From NCBI RefSeq assembly GCF_000233455.1, contig NZ_JH376436.1:1-54911 (forward strand): a DNA stretch of 54,911 nt. The letters run 5' to 3'. The stretch comes from [Clostridium] citroniae WAL-17108 (lineage in GTDB: Bacteria; Bacillota; Clostridia; Lachnospirales; Lachnospiraceae). Below are positions 1 to 7,845 of the stretch, piece by piece; the first letter of the stretch is position 1, and each line of letters opens with the position of its first letter. Below the pieces are notes generated by a model. It ran no database searches and was not told the DNA's origin. It saw nothing but the letters and a program-made list of their open reading frames with translations. The translations under genes and the position numbers were made by a program.

Positions 1-36
1 TTAGGTATGTTCACTATACCGGCAGATATATGGGTG

Positions 37-165
37 ATAACTGACATTAAGAAGAAGTAATGTTTTCCTATCTGCATTACATTGGCATTCACATCCATCC
101 AATGCTGAATGTCACGATATTTAATTACATACCATGCAAATCTTTCCCTCGCCCTCCCGTTCTAT
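37..165 (-). pseudogene. Unidentified coding fragment at the left edge
   Basis: The minus strand has a short open stretch that reads like protein, containing YRDIQHWMDVNANVMQ and a hydrophobic tail. It runs towards the left edge and has no start codon or ribosome site. I do not recognise the family. It is probably a gene scrap next to the IS1182 remnant. Confidence 0.2.
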
Positions 166-250
166 GGATGCTAAGTTTGGGATTAAGCTTTTCCTCATGC
201 AACCCACCCCACAGTTACCTGTAGCGCAGTTTCGGATGGGAATATCCCTA

Positions 251-720
251 TCACTGGGATACTAGAGTTATTAATCTATACTGAAATATTTCAAGAAGAA
301 GCCGCTTCTTGTCGCACTCCTCTTTCATCCGCATGAAGGTTGCTTCCATGTCTGTTTTGGAATAGCTGTTGTGGCCTTTCCCCATGATCTCAAAGCATGC
401 CTTATACTCCATCAGACGGGTCCCGCATTCTTCCAGTTCCTCGTAAAGCTTCTGGATCTCTGGTTTATGCTTACCTTTCCCATAAACGAATCCGATGTCT
501 TCTTCCTGTGCAATCTGCATCAGGTTCTTCTGCAGTTTCCTGTTTTCTTCAATGACTTTACGGACTTTGTCCATTCCTTCAATCACAAACATCCGGGCAT
601 TTCCGAGATTGTATTTGAGGCCATATCCGTTTTCAAGCAGAAATGTATTATACTTTGTGTAAAGAGCATCGATAGCGTCCAGCAGACCGGCAAGATGATA
701 GTTAAGACTGCCCCGCCAAA
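251..720 (-). pseudogene. IS1182-family transposase, middle fragment
   Basis: The reading frame carries the motif NSYSKTDMEATFMRMKE, which matches the signature around the catalytic centre of IS1182-type DDE transposases (SYSKTD-DATFMRMKED). Before it lies a long charged coiled-coil-like stretch, also typical of the family's middle region, with VYGKGKHKPEIQKLYEELEE. The frame has no N-terminal DUF772 region, and it ends abruptly after the signature in a non-homologous tail, so the C-terminal half is missing. It is a dead fragment. A second, independent IS1182 remnant lies at 42.1-43.4 kb. Confidence 0.75.
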
Positions 721-1000
721 CGAACGTATACCCAATGATTAAGATGGAAAAAGAACATGACCTGAATCTTTACAGTTACTAAACCTTCTCCAAAGCATTG
801 TCCAGAGAAACAGATAGCCAATGATCAGCTCAAAGAGCTAACGCCTTGGAATGAAACACTCAAATCTATCAAAAATCGCATGTGAATTATAGTCAATGAC
901 TTCAACTTAGCAAGGAATGGAATAATTCTATATCTAGGTGTATTATTATTTGGTGGTTATTTCATTGATAAACAAACTCTATCAAGTTTCATAGTGAGCA
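721..1000. other. Gap with no recognisable gene
   Basis: This stretch holds the degenerate upstream edge of the IS1182 fragment and AT-rich sequence. The plus strand has a short hydrophobic run near 910-990, but no start site, ribosome site or known motif supports a gene. Confidence 0.4.
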
Positions 1001-1816
1001 TTATACTATCATTACTTCATTCATGCTTCCAGTTCTATATCCCATTAAATCCAATGTTACATAAGAAAATCCATACTCTTTATATTTTTGATATACAATT
1101 GATCTTATATTTTCTTCCAACAATAATCCATACTCTTCAGGGTTTAATTCAATTCTTGCTATACTGCCATGAATCCGAACACGTACCTGATGAAACCCTA
1201 GATCTAACAACAACTGTTCCGCCCTATCTACCATCATTAACTTTTCTTTACTAATCAAATCCCCATACGGAAAACGACTTGAAAGGCAAGCAAAGGACTG
1301 TTTATTCCAAGTTGGTATACTCAAATATTTTGATATATCACGAATATTTTGCTTTGTAAACCCGATATATCTTAGCGGACTTTTAATGCCAAGCTCAGCC
1401 ACTGCTTTTAAACCAGGTCTATAATCTCCCATATCATCAAGATTTGATCCTTCTGCAATTTCAAAAATATTTTGTTCATTTGCAAGAATACGCATTTTTT
1501 CAAATAATTCATGTTTACACAGATAGCAACGATTTTTAGGATTATGAGAAAATCCCTCTATTTCAAGTTCTTCTGACATCACAACAAAATGACGCACCCC
1601 TACGCTTTTACAATATTCTTTTGCTTCTTCCAGTTCTCTGTCTGGAAATGAATAGGAAGATGCAGTAACGGCAATACACCGATCCCCCAATGCCTCCTTT
1701 GCAGCATATAATAACAATGTAGAATCCACACCACCGGAGAAAGCAATCGCTACACTTCCAAAAGAATATATATATTGTTTTAATTGTTCATATTTTTTTA
1801 ATAATTCATTGTTCAT
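1001..1816 (-). CDS. larE: LarE, ATP-dependent sacrificial sulfur transferase
   Basis: LarE is cytoplasmic. It adenylates a carboxylate of pyridinium bis-carboxylate mononucleotide (made by LarB) and inserts sulfur taken from its own cysteine; LarC then adds nickel to give the nickel-pincer nucleotide used by LarA-type racemases. The 271 residues match the family length. The PP-loop SGGVDS lies at 27-32. A CYLC pair at 97-100 follows NPKNR. Cys177 in SFACLSSRFPYG sits where the Lactobacillus plantarum sacrificial Cys176 lies. The start follows AAAGGAT about 10 bases upstream. larB and larC are not in this window; a LarA-like gene is at 30.2-31.7 kb on the same strand. Family assignment is firm. 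Whether it supplies that LarA-like enzyme is inference. Confidence 0.9.
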   Translation of the reverse strand: MNNELLKKYEQLKQYIYSFGSVAIAFSGGVDSTLLLYAAKEALGDRCIAVTASSYSFPDRELEEAKEYCKSVGVRHFVVMSEELEIEGFSHNPKNRCYLCKHELFEKMRILANEQNIFEIAEGSNLDDMGDYRPGLKAVAELGIKSPLRYIGFTKQNIRDISKYLSIPTWNKQSFACLSSRFPYGDLISKEKLMMVDRAEQLLLDLGFHQVRVRIHGSIARIELNPEEYGLLLEENIRSIVYQKYKEYGFSYVTLDLMGYRTGSMNEVMIV

Positions 1817-1835
1817 TTTATTTTCAATCCTTTCT

Positions 1836-1890
1836 ATTACGATACATTATGTACCTCCGCTCCTTGTGCCAAGTAATAAGCTATCGTAAT
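1836..1890 (-). promoter_or_regulatory. larE leader: 9-bp inverted repeat enclosing a mini-ORF start
   Basis: ATTACGATA (1836-1844) and TATCGTAAT (1882-1890) form a perfect inverted repeat upstream of larE. On the minus strand the segment between them contains a strong ribosome site, GGAGCGGAGG. It is followed by ATG and a seven-codon frame (MYRNRKD) that ends just before larE. It could be a regulatory stem with a leader peptide, or the relic of a lost upstream gene. Confidence 0.3.
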
Positions 1891-1986
1891 CTCTTTCCAT
1901 CTAACACAAAACCACCTGAATAGATTTTAGAATATAGATAGACAGCGATACATAAATATGTTTGATGAACAACTGCACATAGTATC

Positions 1987-2516
1987 CTAATAAATTTGGG
2001 ATATATCATAAATCCTTCCCATATCTATCAGTTTTTTGTACAAAATATCCGCAAATACTGGGTGTCCTTCATCTGTTAGGTGTTCATCATCAATGCTGAG
2101 TGCGACAGCATAGTATGATGCAGCAATGAATGCGGTATTAATAAAATCCTGTCTACCAGAATCTCTTTTATTAATTCATCCAGGCAAAGCGCAATTCCTT
2201 TCCCAATCACATGGGCAGTAGCACCATACAATATTTTGCGGTCATTTGTACCTAGCATGATAATTACTGTAGCCAAAGGAATATGGATTTTCAACCGGCA
2301 GGAAGTGTATCTAATCCATTTCTTCCGTTACGCAGTGCATCCTCAAATATGGTCGTTCTTCCTCACAGACCTTCTTCTATGTATAGAGGTGTTACGACGT
2401 CGTTCTTTTTTCTGTTAAATACTTGTCCAGTGTTTTCCCCTTGGATATCGTTCATGAGTACCTGGAATCAGCCCCCAGGTATTGAAGTCGCCAAAAGCCA
2501 GTATATTTTCCATCAT
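1987..2516 (-). pseudogene. SGNH/GDSL hydrolase, decayed
   Basis: The start region reads ILAFGDFNTWG, where active GDSL enzymes have GDSNTWG, so the catalytic serine codon has become Phe. After ERYPRGKHWT a stop and frame changes follow. A central VIIMLGTND block is in a second frame, and the C-terminal catalytic block DDEHLTDEGHPVFA is in a third. All conserved blocks are present in order, so this was a full-length SGNH hydrolase of about 175 residues. Its ATG overlaps the stop of the upstream binding-protein gene (ATGA), which shows it was the last, translationally coupled gene of the cystine-type ABC operon. Confidence 0.75.
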
Positions 2517-3400
2517 TTATTTTTTCTTCCGCCTTCAACAACCAGACTGTCTTCGTAGTCCAAGCCATAGGTGTCAGCTAATGTTGCCTTATAAGCTGAA
2601 TGGAAAAACTGCTCCTCACCAAGGCTTATGATTTCCTCATTCAACCAATCCAGAAGAGTATCATTACCCTTGGAAACTGCTGGTGCAATGCTGCCCTGAC
2701 TGCCCAATGATGGAATTCCTACAGTGTAACCATCGTTCTGCAATGCAAAAGCAATAACCTCTGTGTTGTCATTTATCCACGCTACTCCGTTACCGTTTTC
2801 CAGGGCATTCTTTGCAGTTGCGTAAGAGTCATACTTCTGCAGTGGGATATCCGGATAGTTTTCAATCAGATAGGTTTCTGCGGTTGTACCAGAAATGACA
2901 ATGATTTGATCCTCCGCATTCCAGCTATCCAGGCTCTCAATCACACGGCTGTCTGGAGAAACAACTCCTAGTGCAACATTCATATATGGAAGTGCGAAAT
3001 CTACTTCTTCAGCACGCTGAGGTGTTACTGTGAAGTTTGCCAGAATGATATCTGCCTTACCAGTCTGCAGATATTCGATGCGATTAGCCGCTTCGGTGGA
3101 TACATAATTGATTTTCACACCGAGATCTGCACCGATGCGGTTGGCAAAGTACACATCATAGCCCTGATACTCCCCATTTTCATCTACATAGCCGAATGGG
3201 TTCTTGTCAGAGAAAACGCCGATGTTAATGGTGCCGCTCTCCTTAATTTCGTCCAAAGTACGGTAAACAACATTCTGTTTTTTTTCTCTGTCGGATGCCA
3301 CACTGCCATTGGCAGAATTCTTTGATCCACAGGCAACTAGAGAAAGCGTCAGCGAAAGAGTGAGTACAATGGTTACAAGCTTGCGAATATTTTTCATCAT
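2513..3400 (-). CDS. Amino-acid (cystine-type) ABC transporter substrate-binding lipoprotein
   Basis: This is an extracellular solute-binding protein of family 3, anchored as a lipoprotein. The signal peptide has a basic start, a hydrophobic core and the lipobox LVAC with Cys24. The mature part has the family signature GTINIGVFSDKNPFGYVDENGEYQGYDVYFA (described here by position 50-80 only in essence: a bilobed type II fold start). I place the start at the MM pair (3400), seven bases after GGAG, instead of an earlier in-frame ATG at 3418. It lies downstream of the ATPase and two permeases in one operon behind O-acetylhomoserine sulfhydrylase. That context makes cystine or a related sulfur amino acid the likely ligand; ligand identity is inference. 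Confidence 0.8.
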   Translation of the reverse strand: MMKNIRKLVTIVLTLSLTLSLVACGSKNSANGSVASDREKKQNVVYRTLDEIKESGTINIGVFSDKNPFGYVDENGEYQGYDVYFANRIGADLGVKINYVSTEAANRIEYLQTGKADIILANFTVTPQRAEEVDFALPYMNVALGVVSPDSRVIESLDSWNAEDQIIVISGTTAETYLIENYPDIPLQKYDSYATAKNALENGNGVAWINDNTEVIAFALQNDGYTVGIPSLGSQGSIAPAVSKGNDTLLDWLNEEIISLGEEQFFHSAYKATLADTYGLDYEDSLVVEGGRKNK

Positions 3401-3427
3401 AATCTCCATTCCGGGCATCGCCCTATA

Positions 3428-4189
3428 TCAGTTTTGCTTTGAACCTTTCCGCTCAAAGGTAAATGTTTGCAAAAACTTTTTTGCCCGGTCAGTTTTCGGC
3501 GCATCGAAAAACTGATCCGGTGTCCCTTCCTCTTTGATATCTCCATCATCCAGAAAGATGATCCTGTCAGCCACCGCCCTTGCAAACTGCATTTCATGAG
3601 TGACGATTATCATCGTCCGTCCCTGATCAGCAAGGTTTAAGATAACCTCCAATACTTCTCTGACCATCTCCGGGTCAAGTGCTGCTGTTACCTCATCAAA
3701 CAGCAGAATTTCAGGATGCATACATAATGCACGGACAATCGCAACTCGTTGTTTCTGTCCACCAGATAACTGCCGCGGAAAACTTTTCGCTTTTTCCGCA
3801 AGGCCAACACGGGATAAAAGTGCAAGAGCTTCTTTTTTTACCTCGTCCTTTGTCCTTTTCTGCACTTTGGTCGGTGCCAGCAGGATATTATCCAGCACGT
3901 TTAAGTGCGGGAACAGCTCATAGCTCTGGAATACCATACCGATCTTTTGGCGAATTCCGGTTAAGTTTCTGCTTCGCTTCGTGACGAGTTCCCCATGCAG
4001 CCGGATCTCACCGCTCTGAATATTCTCCAGGGCATTGATACACCGCAGCAGCGTACTTTTTCCGCATCCGCTGGGGCCAACGATCACAACAACCTCGCCC
4101 TCGTGAATCTGCAGGCTTAAATCATTGAGAACAGTAGAATTGTCAAATTGTTTTGTCAGATGATCTATGGTTAATACCGATTCTGACAT
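3428..4189 (-). CDS. Polar amino-acid ABC transporter ATPase (GlnQ/TcyN type)
   Basis: This is the nucleotide-binding subunit of a polar amino-acid importer at the inner face of the membrane. The 253 residues contain Walker A GPSGCGKST (38-46), Q-loop MVFQSYELFPH (85-95), signature LSGGQKQR (141-148), Walker B ILLFDEVTAALD (161-172) and the switch VTHEM (196-200). In Walker B the usual 'DEPTSALD' is DEVTAALD, a minor change. The start chosen (4189) follows GGAGGTGATAAG directly; an upstream in-frame ATG at 4249 lacks a ribosome site and would overlap the permease. It is encoded four bases after the permease gene, so the two are translationally linked. Confidence 0.88.
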   Translation of the reverse strand: MSESVLTIDHLTKQFDNSTVLNDLSLQIHEGEVVVIVGPSGCGKSTLLRCINALENIQSGEIRLHGELVTKRSRNLTGIRQKIGMVFQSYELFPHLNVLDNILLAPTKVQKRTKDEVKKEALALLSRVGLAEKAKSFPRQLSGGQKQRVAIVRALCMHPEILLFDEVTAALDPEMVREVLEVILNLADQGRTMIIVTHEMQFARAVADRIIFLDDGDIKEEGTPDQFFDAPKTDRAKKFLQTFTFERKGSKQN

Positions 4190-4193
4190 CTTA

Positions 4194-4868
4194 TCACCTC
4201 CATCGTTTCTCAAGGTATTTTGCCAAAAGGCTGATTGGCCAGCATGCAATAAAATATAAAAATAATACCATTAAGTAAATTCCAAATGCAGCATTGGGAC
4301 TACCCATTCGGTTTGCCTCTATAATCTGTTGGGCAACCTTCAGTACCTCCACAACGCCGATCATCAGGAGCAGGCTTGTTGTTTTAATCATCCTTGTAAT
4401 GAGGTTGATTGACAGTGGGAGCAGCCTTCGCACGACCTGTGGCAGAATAATATACCGATAGCTTTGCATTCTTGTTAGCCCCAGTGCTTCGGCACTTTCA
4501 TACTGGTGTATGGGAATACTAATAAGCGCCCCTCGGACCAGATCGCTCATTTCAGCCGTTCCCCAGACTGTGAATACAATCACGGATGCCAGCTCCCCGG
4601 ATAAGTCCCAGCCAAAGGCTCTCGTAGTACCGAAATAGACGAGGAACAGTAACACCATCTGCGGCATAATCCGGACAAATTCCAGATAGCATCGCAGGAT
4701 CGCCCGGCAGATTGGATTTTTCCATGTCATGAGAATGCCCAAAATTATTCCCAATGGGATACTGATGGCGATGGAAATCATGCTGACTTTGAGTGCCGCG
4801 TCTAATCCGCCAAGAATACGTGCAAGATTTTTCCCTTTCAGCAGCACCTCAAGACCCAAACCCTGCAT
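4194..4868 (-). CDS. Polar amino-acid ABC transporter permease, second subunit
   Basis: This is an integral membrane permease of the HisM/GlnP (His/Glu/Gln/Arg/opine) family, 224 residues with about five membrane segments. The cytoplasmic EAA loop is visible as ESAEALGLTRMQSYRYIILPQ near residue 130, the contact site for the ATPase. The start follows AAGGAGGTCACGCT. Its 5' end overlaps the previous permease gene by 20 bases. Two paired permeases with a family 3 binding protein suggest a heterodimeric channel, as in the TcyLM cystine system. Confidence 0.87.
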   Translation of the reverse strand: MQGLGLEVLLKGKNLARILGGLDAALKVSMISIAISIPLGIILGILMTWKNPICRAILRCYLEFVRIMPQMVLLFLVYFGTTRAFGWDLSGELASVIVFTVWGTAEMSDLVRGALISIPIHQYESAEALGLTRMQSYRYIILPQVVRRLLPLSINLITRMIKTTSLLLMIGVVEVLKVAQQIIEANRMGSPNAAFGIYLMVLFLYFIACWPISLLAKYLEKRWR

Positions 4869-5508
4869 AGCGTGACCTCCTTTCCAGGAGGCTTCCCAAA
4901 ACGGAAACCGGAAGCAAAATAATAAGATAGAACACCACTAACAAGAAAAGGCTCTCTGCAGTTTTGTAATACAGTCCAATCAGATCCTTGGCTGTAAACA
5001 TTAAATCCATAAGGCTTATGGCAGAGAATACGCTGGTTTCTTTCAATAAAAAAATCACATTCGCCATAAATGCCGGAACGCTGATAGAAAATGCCTGCGG
5101 CAAAATTACATAAAAAAAAGTCTGTAGTTTACTTAGCCCGAGGCTATATGCGCTTTCCTCCTGGATTGGCGCAATCGCCTCAACCCCACTGCGAAATCCT
5201 TCTGACATATAACTCCCGCCGAGAAAAGCCAGCCCTGCAACACCGCACGCAGCGGCATCTGTCTGAATACCAATTTTGGGCAGGCCATAATAGATGAAGA
5301 ATAACTGCACCATAAGAGGCGTATTCCGGCTGATTTCAATGTATACAGATACAATCCTGCGGATGACCGGAATCTTATAATACTGAATGATGGTGCATAG
5401 TAACCCAATCGTAATGGCGGCCGCTATCCCAATAAATCCGATTTTTACTGTCAGTACCGCCGCTTTTTGGTACAATGGCAAATATTTCCCAATAATTTCC
5501 CAGCTCAA
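4849..5508 (-). CDS. Polar amino-acid ABC transporter permease, first subunit (TTG start)
   Basis: This is a partner permease of the same family, 219 residues, with the EAA loop ESAYSLGLSKLQTFFYVILPQ-like region near residue 130 and about five membrane helices. An ATG at 5538 opens the frame but has no ribosome site. A TTG at 5508 lies eight bases after AAGGAGG and gives the normal short periplasmic start, so I prefer it. It begins only 40 bases after the end of O-acetylhomoserine sulfhydrylase, on the same strand, so the enzyme and transporter are one transcript. Confidence 0.85.
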   Translation of the reverse strand: MSWEIIGKYLPLYQKAAVLTVKIGFIGIAAAITIGLLCTIIQYYKIPVIRRIVSVYIEISRNTPLMVQLFFIYYGLPKIGIQTDAAACGVAGLAFLGGSYMSEGFRSGVEAIAPIQEESAYSLGLSKLQTFFYVILPQAFSISVPAFMANVIFLLKETSVFSAISLMDLMFTAKDLIGLYYKTAESLFLLVVFYLIILLPVSVLGSLLERRSRYAGFGS

Positions 5509-5547
5509 GCCAGCCGCCTCCTTATACCTCAATTTCATTCATATCAC

Positions 5548-6843
5548 TTATTTCAATGAAGCAAACCCATTCTCTAAGTCAGCGATAATATCATCAATAT
5601 GCTCGATGCCGATGGACAGGCGGATGGTATTCGGCTTAATGCCCTGATCCAGTAATTCTTCCGGGGAGAGTTGGGAATGGGTAGTACTGGCCGGGTGGAT
5701 TACGAGGCTCTTTACGTCAGCTACATTGGCAAGTAGGGAGAAGATTTTCAAATTGTCGATAAACCTCCAGGCTTCTTCCTGGCCGCCCTTAATCTCAAAG
5801 GTGAAGATGCTGGCTCCTCCGTTGGGGAAATACTTCTCGTACAATGCGTGGTTTAGATGATCCGGCAGACTGGGATGATTGACCTTTTCCACCTGTGGAT
5901 GATTGACCAGATATTTCACCACTTTCTTTGTGTTTTCTGCATGACGTTCCAGGCGTAGGGAAAGGGTTTCCACGCCCTGCAAAAGCAGGAATGCGTTGAA
6001 GGGGGAAAGAGTTGCACCTGTATCGCGAAGAAGAATGGCACGGATATAGGTGACGAAGGCCGCCGGGCCTGCCGCGTCCACAAAAGAGACACCATGATAG
6101 CTGGGATTGGATTCCGCGATAGGAGCATATTTACCGCTGGCTTTCCAGTCAAATTTGCCGGAATCCACGATGATACCGCCCAGGGTAGTGCCATGGCCGC
6201 CAATGAACTTGGTGGCGGAGTGGACTACGATATCCGCGCCGTGTTCAATTGGGCGAATGAGGTATGGAGTGCCAAAGGTGTTATCAATCACAAGCGGCAG
6301 ACCGTGTGCATGGGCAATCTCTGCAATTGCATCAATGTCCGGGATATCGCTGTTTGGGTTACCCAACGTTTCCAGGTAGACAGCTTTGGTATTTGGCTGT
6401 ATGGCGGCGGTCAGTTCTTCAAGATTATGGGTATCCACAAAGGTTGCAGTGACTCCGAACTGAGGAAGTGTGTGTGCCAGCAGATTATAGCTGCCGCCAT
6501 AGATCGTCTTCTGTGCTACAATGTGATCGCCGGCTTGTGCCAGAGCCTGAATGGTATAGGTGATTGCGGCAGCACCCGATGCAGTTGCCAGTGCAGCAGC
6601 GCCACCTTCAAGCGCGGCAAGCCTCTTTTCCAGTACATCCTGTGTCGAATTTGTCAGGCGTCCATAAATATTGCCTGCATCTGCAAGCCCAAAGCGAGCT
6701 GCGGCGTGTGCAGAATTATGGAACACATAAGATGTGGTCTGATAAATGGGAACTGCTCTGGAACCGGTGGCAGGATCGGCCTGCTCCTGTCCAACGTGAA
6801 GCTGCAGGGTTTCAAATTTGCATCTGTTTTTATATTCACTCAT
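5548..6843 (-). CDS. O-acetylhomoserine (thiol)-lyase
   Basis: This is a PLP enzyme of the Cys/Met metabolism family. It joins O-acetylhomoserine with sulfide (or methanethiol) to give homocysteine (or methionine). The length of 431 residues is normal for the OAHS subgroup. The PLP lysine is K212 in VVHSATKFIGGHGTT, and the phosphate-contact motif YGRLTNST is at 60-67. The start at 6843 follows AAAGGAG by seven bases; the longer in-frame ORF to 6975 reads through the leader terminator and is not coding. It heads an operon with a cystine-type importer and sits behind a Cys-rich leader peptide and terminator, so it is likely induced when cysteine is low. Confidence 0.9.
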   Translation of the reverse strand: MSEYKNRCKFETLQLHVGQEQADPATGSRAVPIYQTTSYVFHNSAHAAARFGLADAGNIYGRLTNSTQDVLEKRLAALEGGAAALATASGAAAITYTIQALAQAGDHIVAQKTIYGGSYNLLAHTLPQFGVTATFVDTHNLEELTAAIQPNTKAVYLETLGNPNSDIPDIDAIAEIAHAHGLPLVIDNTFGTPYLIRPIEHGADIVVHSATKFIGGHGTTLGGIIVDSGKFDWKASGKYAPIAESNPSYHGVSFVDAAGPAAFVTYIRAILLRDTGATLSPFNAFLLLQGVETLSLRLERHAENTKKVVKYLVNHPQVEKVNHPSLPDHLNHALYEKYFPNGGASIFTFEIKGGQEEAWRFIDNLKIFSLLANVADVKSLVIHPASTTHSQLSPEELLDQGIKPNTIRLSIGIEHIDDIIADLENGFASLK

Positions 6844-6904
6844 TTTTGTAATCTCCTTTGGATTAATATTTTTCGGTTCAATCGGCTGCCGTTCCGGTTT
6901 CGGC

Positions 6905-6940
6905 AAATAAAAAACCGGAAGCTTCATCACAAGCTCCCGG
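6905..6940 (-). terminator. Leader intrinsic terminator (attenuator)
   Basis: On the transcript strand CCGGGAGCTT and AAGCTTCCGG form a ten-pair stem (one G-U) with a six-base loop, followed at once by a U-rich run. It lies between the Cys-rich leader ORF and the sulfhydrylase gene, so it would stop transcription before the operon. Confidence 0.85.
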
Positions 6941-7049
6941 GCAAATGGCATACGATTTGCTGACAGATCAATCAAGCATGGTATCGAGGCAGTCAGCTAT
7001 GCTGCAATCTGCGCATAACTGTACCCCAGCCATATAATATGCCCGGGAA
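6934..7049 (-). promoter_or_regulatory. Predicted antiterminator pairing
   Basis: The RNA segment from 7049-7040 (UUCCCGGGCA), inside the leader ORF just after its Cys-Cys codons, can pair over ten bases with the segment from 6943-6934 (UGCCCGGGAG). The second segment includes the 5' arm of the terminator, so the two structures exclude each other. This is the layout expected for ribosome-mediated attenuation. Pairing is read from sequence; function is inference. Confidence 0.6.
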
Positions 7050-7105
7050 TTCCGCATTCGACAACACATGACAGTATTAACTTTGAAGGTATATAATCCG
7101 GTCAT
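6968..7105 (-). CDS. Cys-rich leader peptide of the sulfur operon
   Basis: This is a 45-codon ORF too short for usual gene calling. It has a very strong ribosome site (AGGAAAGGAGG, eight bases before ATG). Cysteines are at positions 14, 15, 31, 34 and 39, far above normal frequency. The tandem Cys codons (MCCRMRNS) lie 12 bases before the antiterminator segment. A ribosome delayed there would leave that segment free, favouring antitermination, while fast translation to the stop at 6968 would allow the terminator. By analogy with trp and his attenuators this would sense charged tRNA-Cys. The ORF, signal and terminator are seen directly; the mechanism is inferred. It could instead be a small cysteine-rich functional peptide. 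Confidence 0.7.
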   Translation of the reverse strand: MTGLYTFKVNTVMCCRMRNSRAYYMAGVQLCADCSIADCLDTMLD

Positions 7106-7151
7106 TGCTCTCGCCTCCTTTCCTGATGATCAACTCAAAACTGATGCGCTT

Positions 7152-7180
7152 ATAGTATCACCAATCACCTACTATGTCAA
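7152..7180 (-). promoter_or_regulatory. Promoter of the sulfur operon
   Basis: On the minus strand TTGACA (7180-7175) is followed by a 17-base spacer and TACTAT (7157-7152), a near-consensus sigma-A promoter. It reads into the Cys-rich leader. Confidence 0.75.
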
Positions 7181-7184
7181 TAGG
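7168..7184. promoter_or_regulatory. Possible Rrf2 operator over the -35 box
   Basis: CCTACTATGTCAATAGG is an imperfect inverted repeat (CCTA...TAGG arms) covering the -35 element. The divergent Rrf2 gene is the obvious candidate repressor. The match is short, so this is tentative. Confidence 0.3.
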
Positions 7185-7209
7185 CAATATGGGAAATTTT
7201 TAATAATTA

Positions 7210-7239
7210 TTGATTTACCTATTCACCCCGCGGTATAAT
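7210..7239 (+). promoter_or_regulatory. Promoter of the Rrf2 regulator gene
   Basis: TTGATT (7210-7215), an 18-base spacer and a perfect TATAAT (7234-7239) lie upstream of the regulator, back to back with the sulfur operon promoter. Confidence 0.7.
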
Positions 7240-7271
7240 AGGCATAAATCACAGAAAGGACGGTGTATGGT

Positions 7272-7667
7272 ATGGTTTCAACAAAAGGACGCTATGCTCT
7301 TCGTGTCATGATAGATCTGGCAGAACATGGTGGTGAAGGATACATTCCTTTGAAAGAAGTGGCAGAGCGACAGGAAATCTCTAAAAAATACCTGGAGATT
7401 ATTGTAAAAGAGCTTATCAAAGGAAAGATGCTGATCGGGCTTGGAGGACGTGGGGGCGGGTACAAACTTTGCCGTCAGCCGGAAGAATATTCTGTGGGTG
7501 AGATATTGGAATTAATGGAGGGCTCGCTTGCTACTGTTGCATGTCTTTCCAAGGACGCCACCCCCTGTAGCAGGGCCTCCACATGTAAAACGCTTCCCAT
7601 GTGGGCAGAGTTTGATAAAATGGTGCATGATTATTTTTATGGAAAAACACTGGAGGATTTGTTATAA
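7272..7667 (+). CDS. Rrf2-family transcriptional regulator (CymR/IscR-like)
   Basis: This is a DNA-binding dimer of the Rrf2 family, 131 residues. The start VSTKGRYALRVMIDLA is the family's canonical N-terminus, followed by a winged helix with the recognition stretch ISKKYLEIIVKEL and a GGRGGGYKL wing. Three cysteines in the pattern C-x7-C-x5-C lie near residue 92-106, in the place where IscR-type members bind an Fe-S cluster; CymR itself has none. The family-typical MVSTKG start (7272) is preferred over GTG at 7263. It is divergent from the sulfhydrylase-cystine transporter operon, so a role as cysteine or Fe-S responsive repressor of that operon is likely. Confidence 0.85.
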   Translation: MVSTKGRYALRVMIDLAEHGGEGYIPLKEVAERQEISKKYLEIIVKELIKGKMLIGLGGRGGGYKLCRQPEEYSVGEILELMEGSLATVACLSKDATPCSRASTCKTLPMWAEFDKMVHDYFYGKTLEDLL

Positions 7668-7845
7668 ATTTACACTTATAACATCTGGGTGGTATGATGT
7701 ATGTATCGGAATTGTATACTTATTGCCCATATTATTAGCTAGTTCTTTTAGGAATCAGCATGATTATTTTGTGGATCACATCCATAGATATGTGGAAAAC
7801 ATTGCAGGCAGTGCATAGATGGATGATGATTTTTCTATTCTCTTC
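7668..7845 (+). other. Short spacer with a possible gene tail
   Basis: The plus strand has a frame ending NQHDYFVDHIHRYVENIAGSA just before 7820, which looks like a protein C-terminus but has no start. No other feature is supported. Confidence 0.2.

Noticed and set aside
6094..6963. 289-codon plus-strand ORF
   Set aside because: It lies wholly opposite O-acetylhomoserine sulfhydrylase and its leader; Cys/Arg-rich composition is that of a shadow frame.
5548..6975. Longer sulfhydrylase start at 6975
   Set aside because: It would translate through the leader terminator and lacks a ribosome site; the 6843 start has AAAGGAG and gives the family length.
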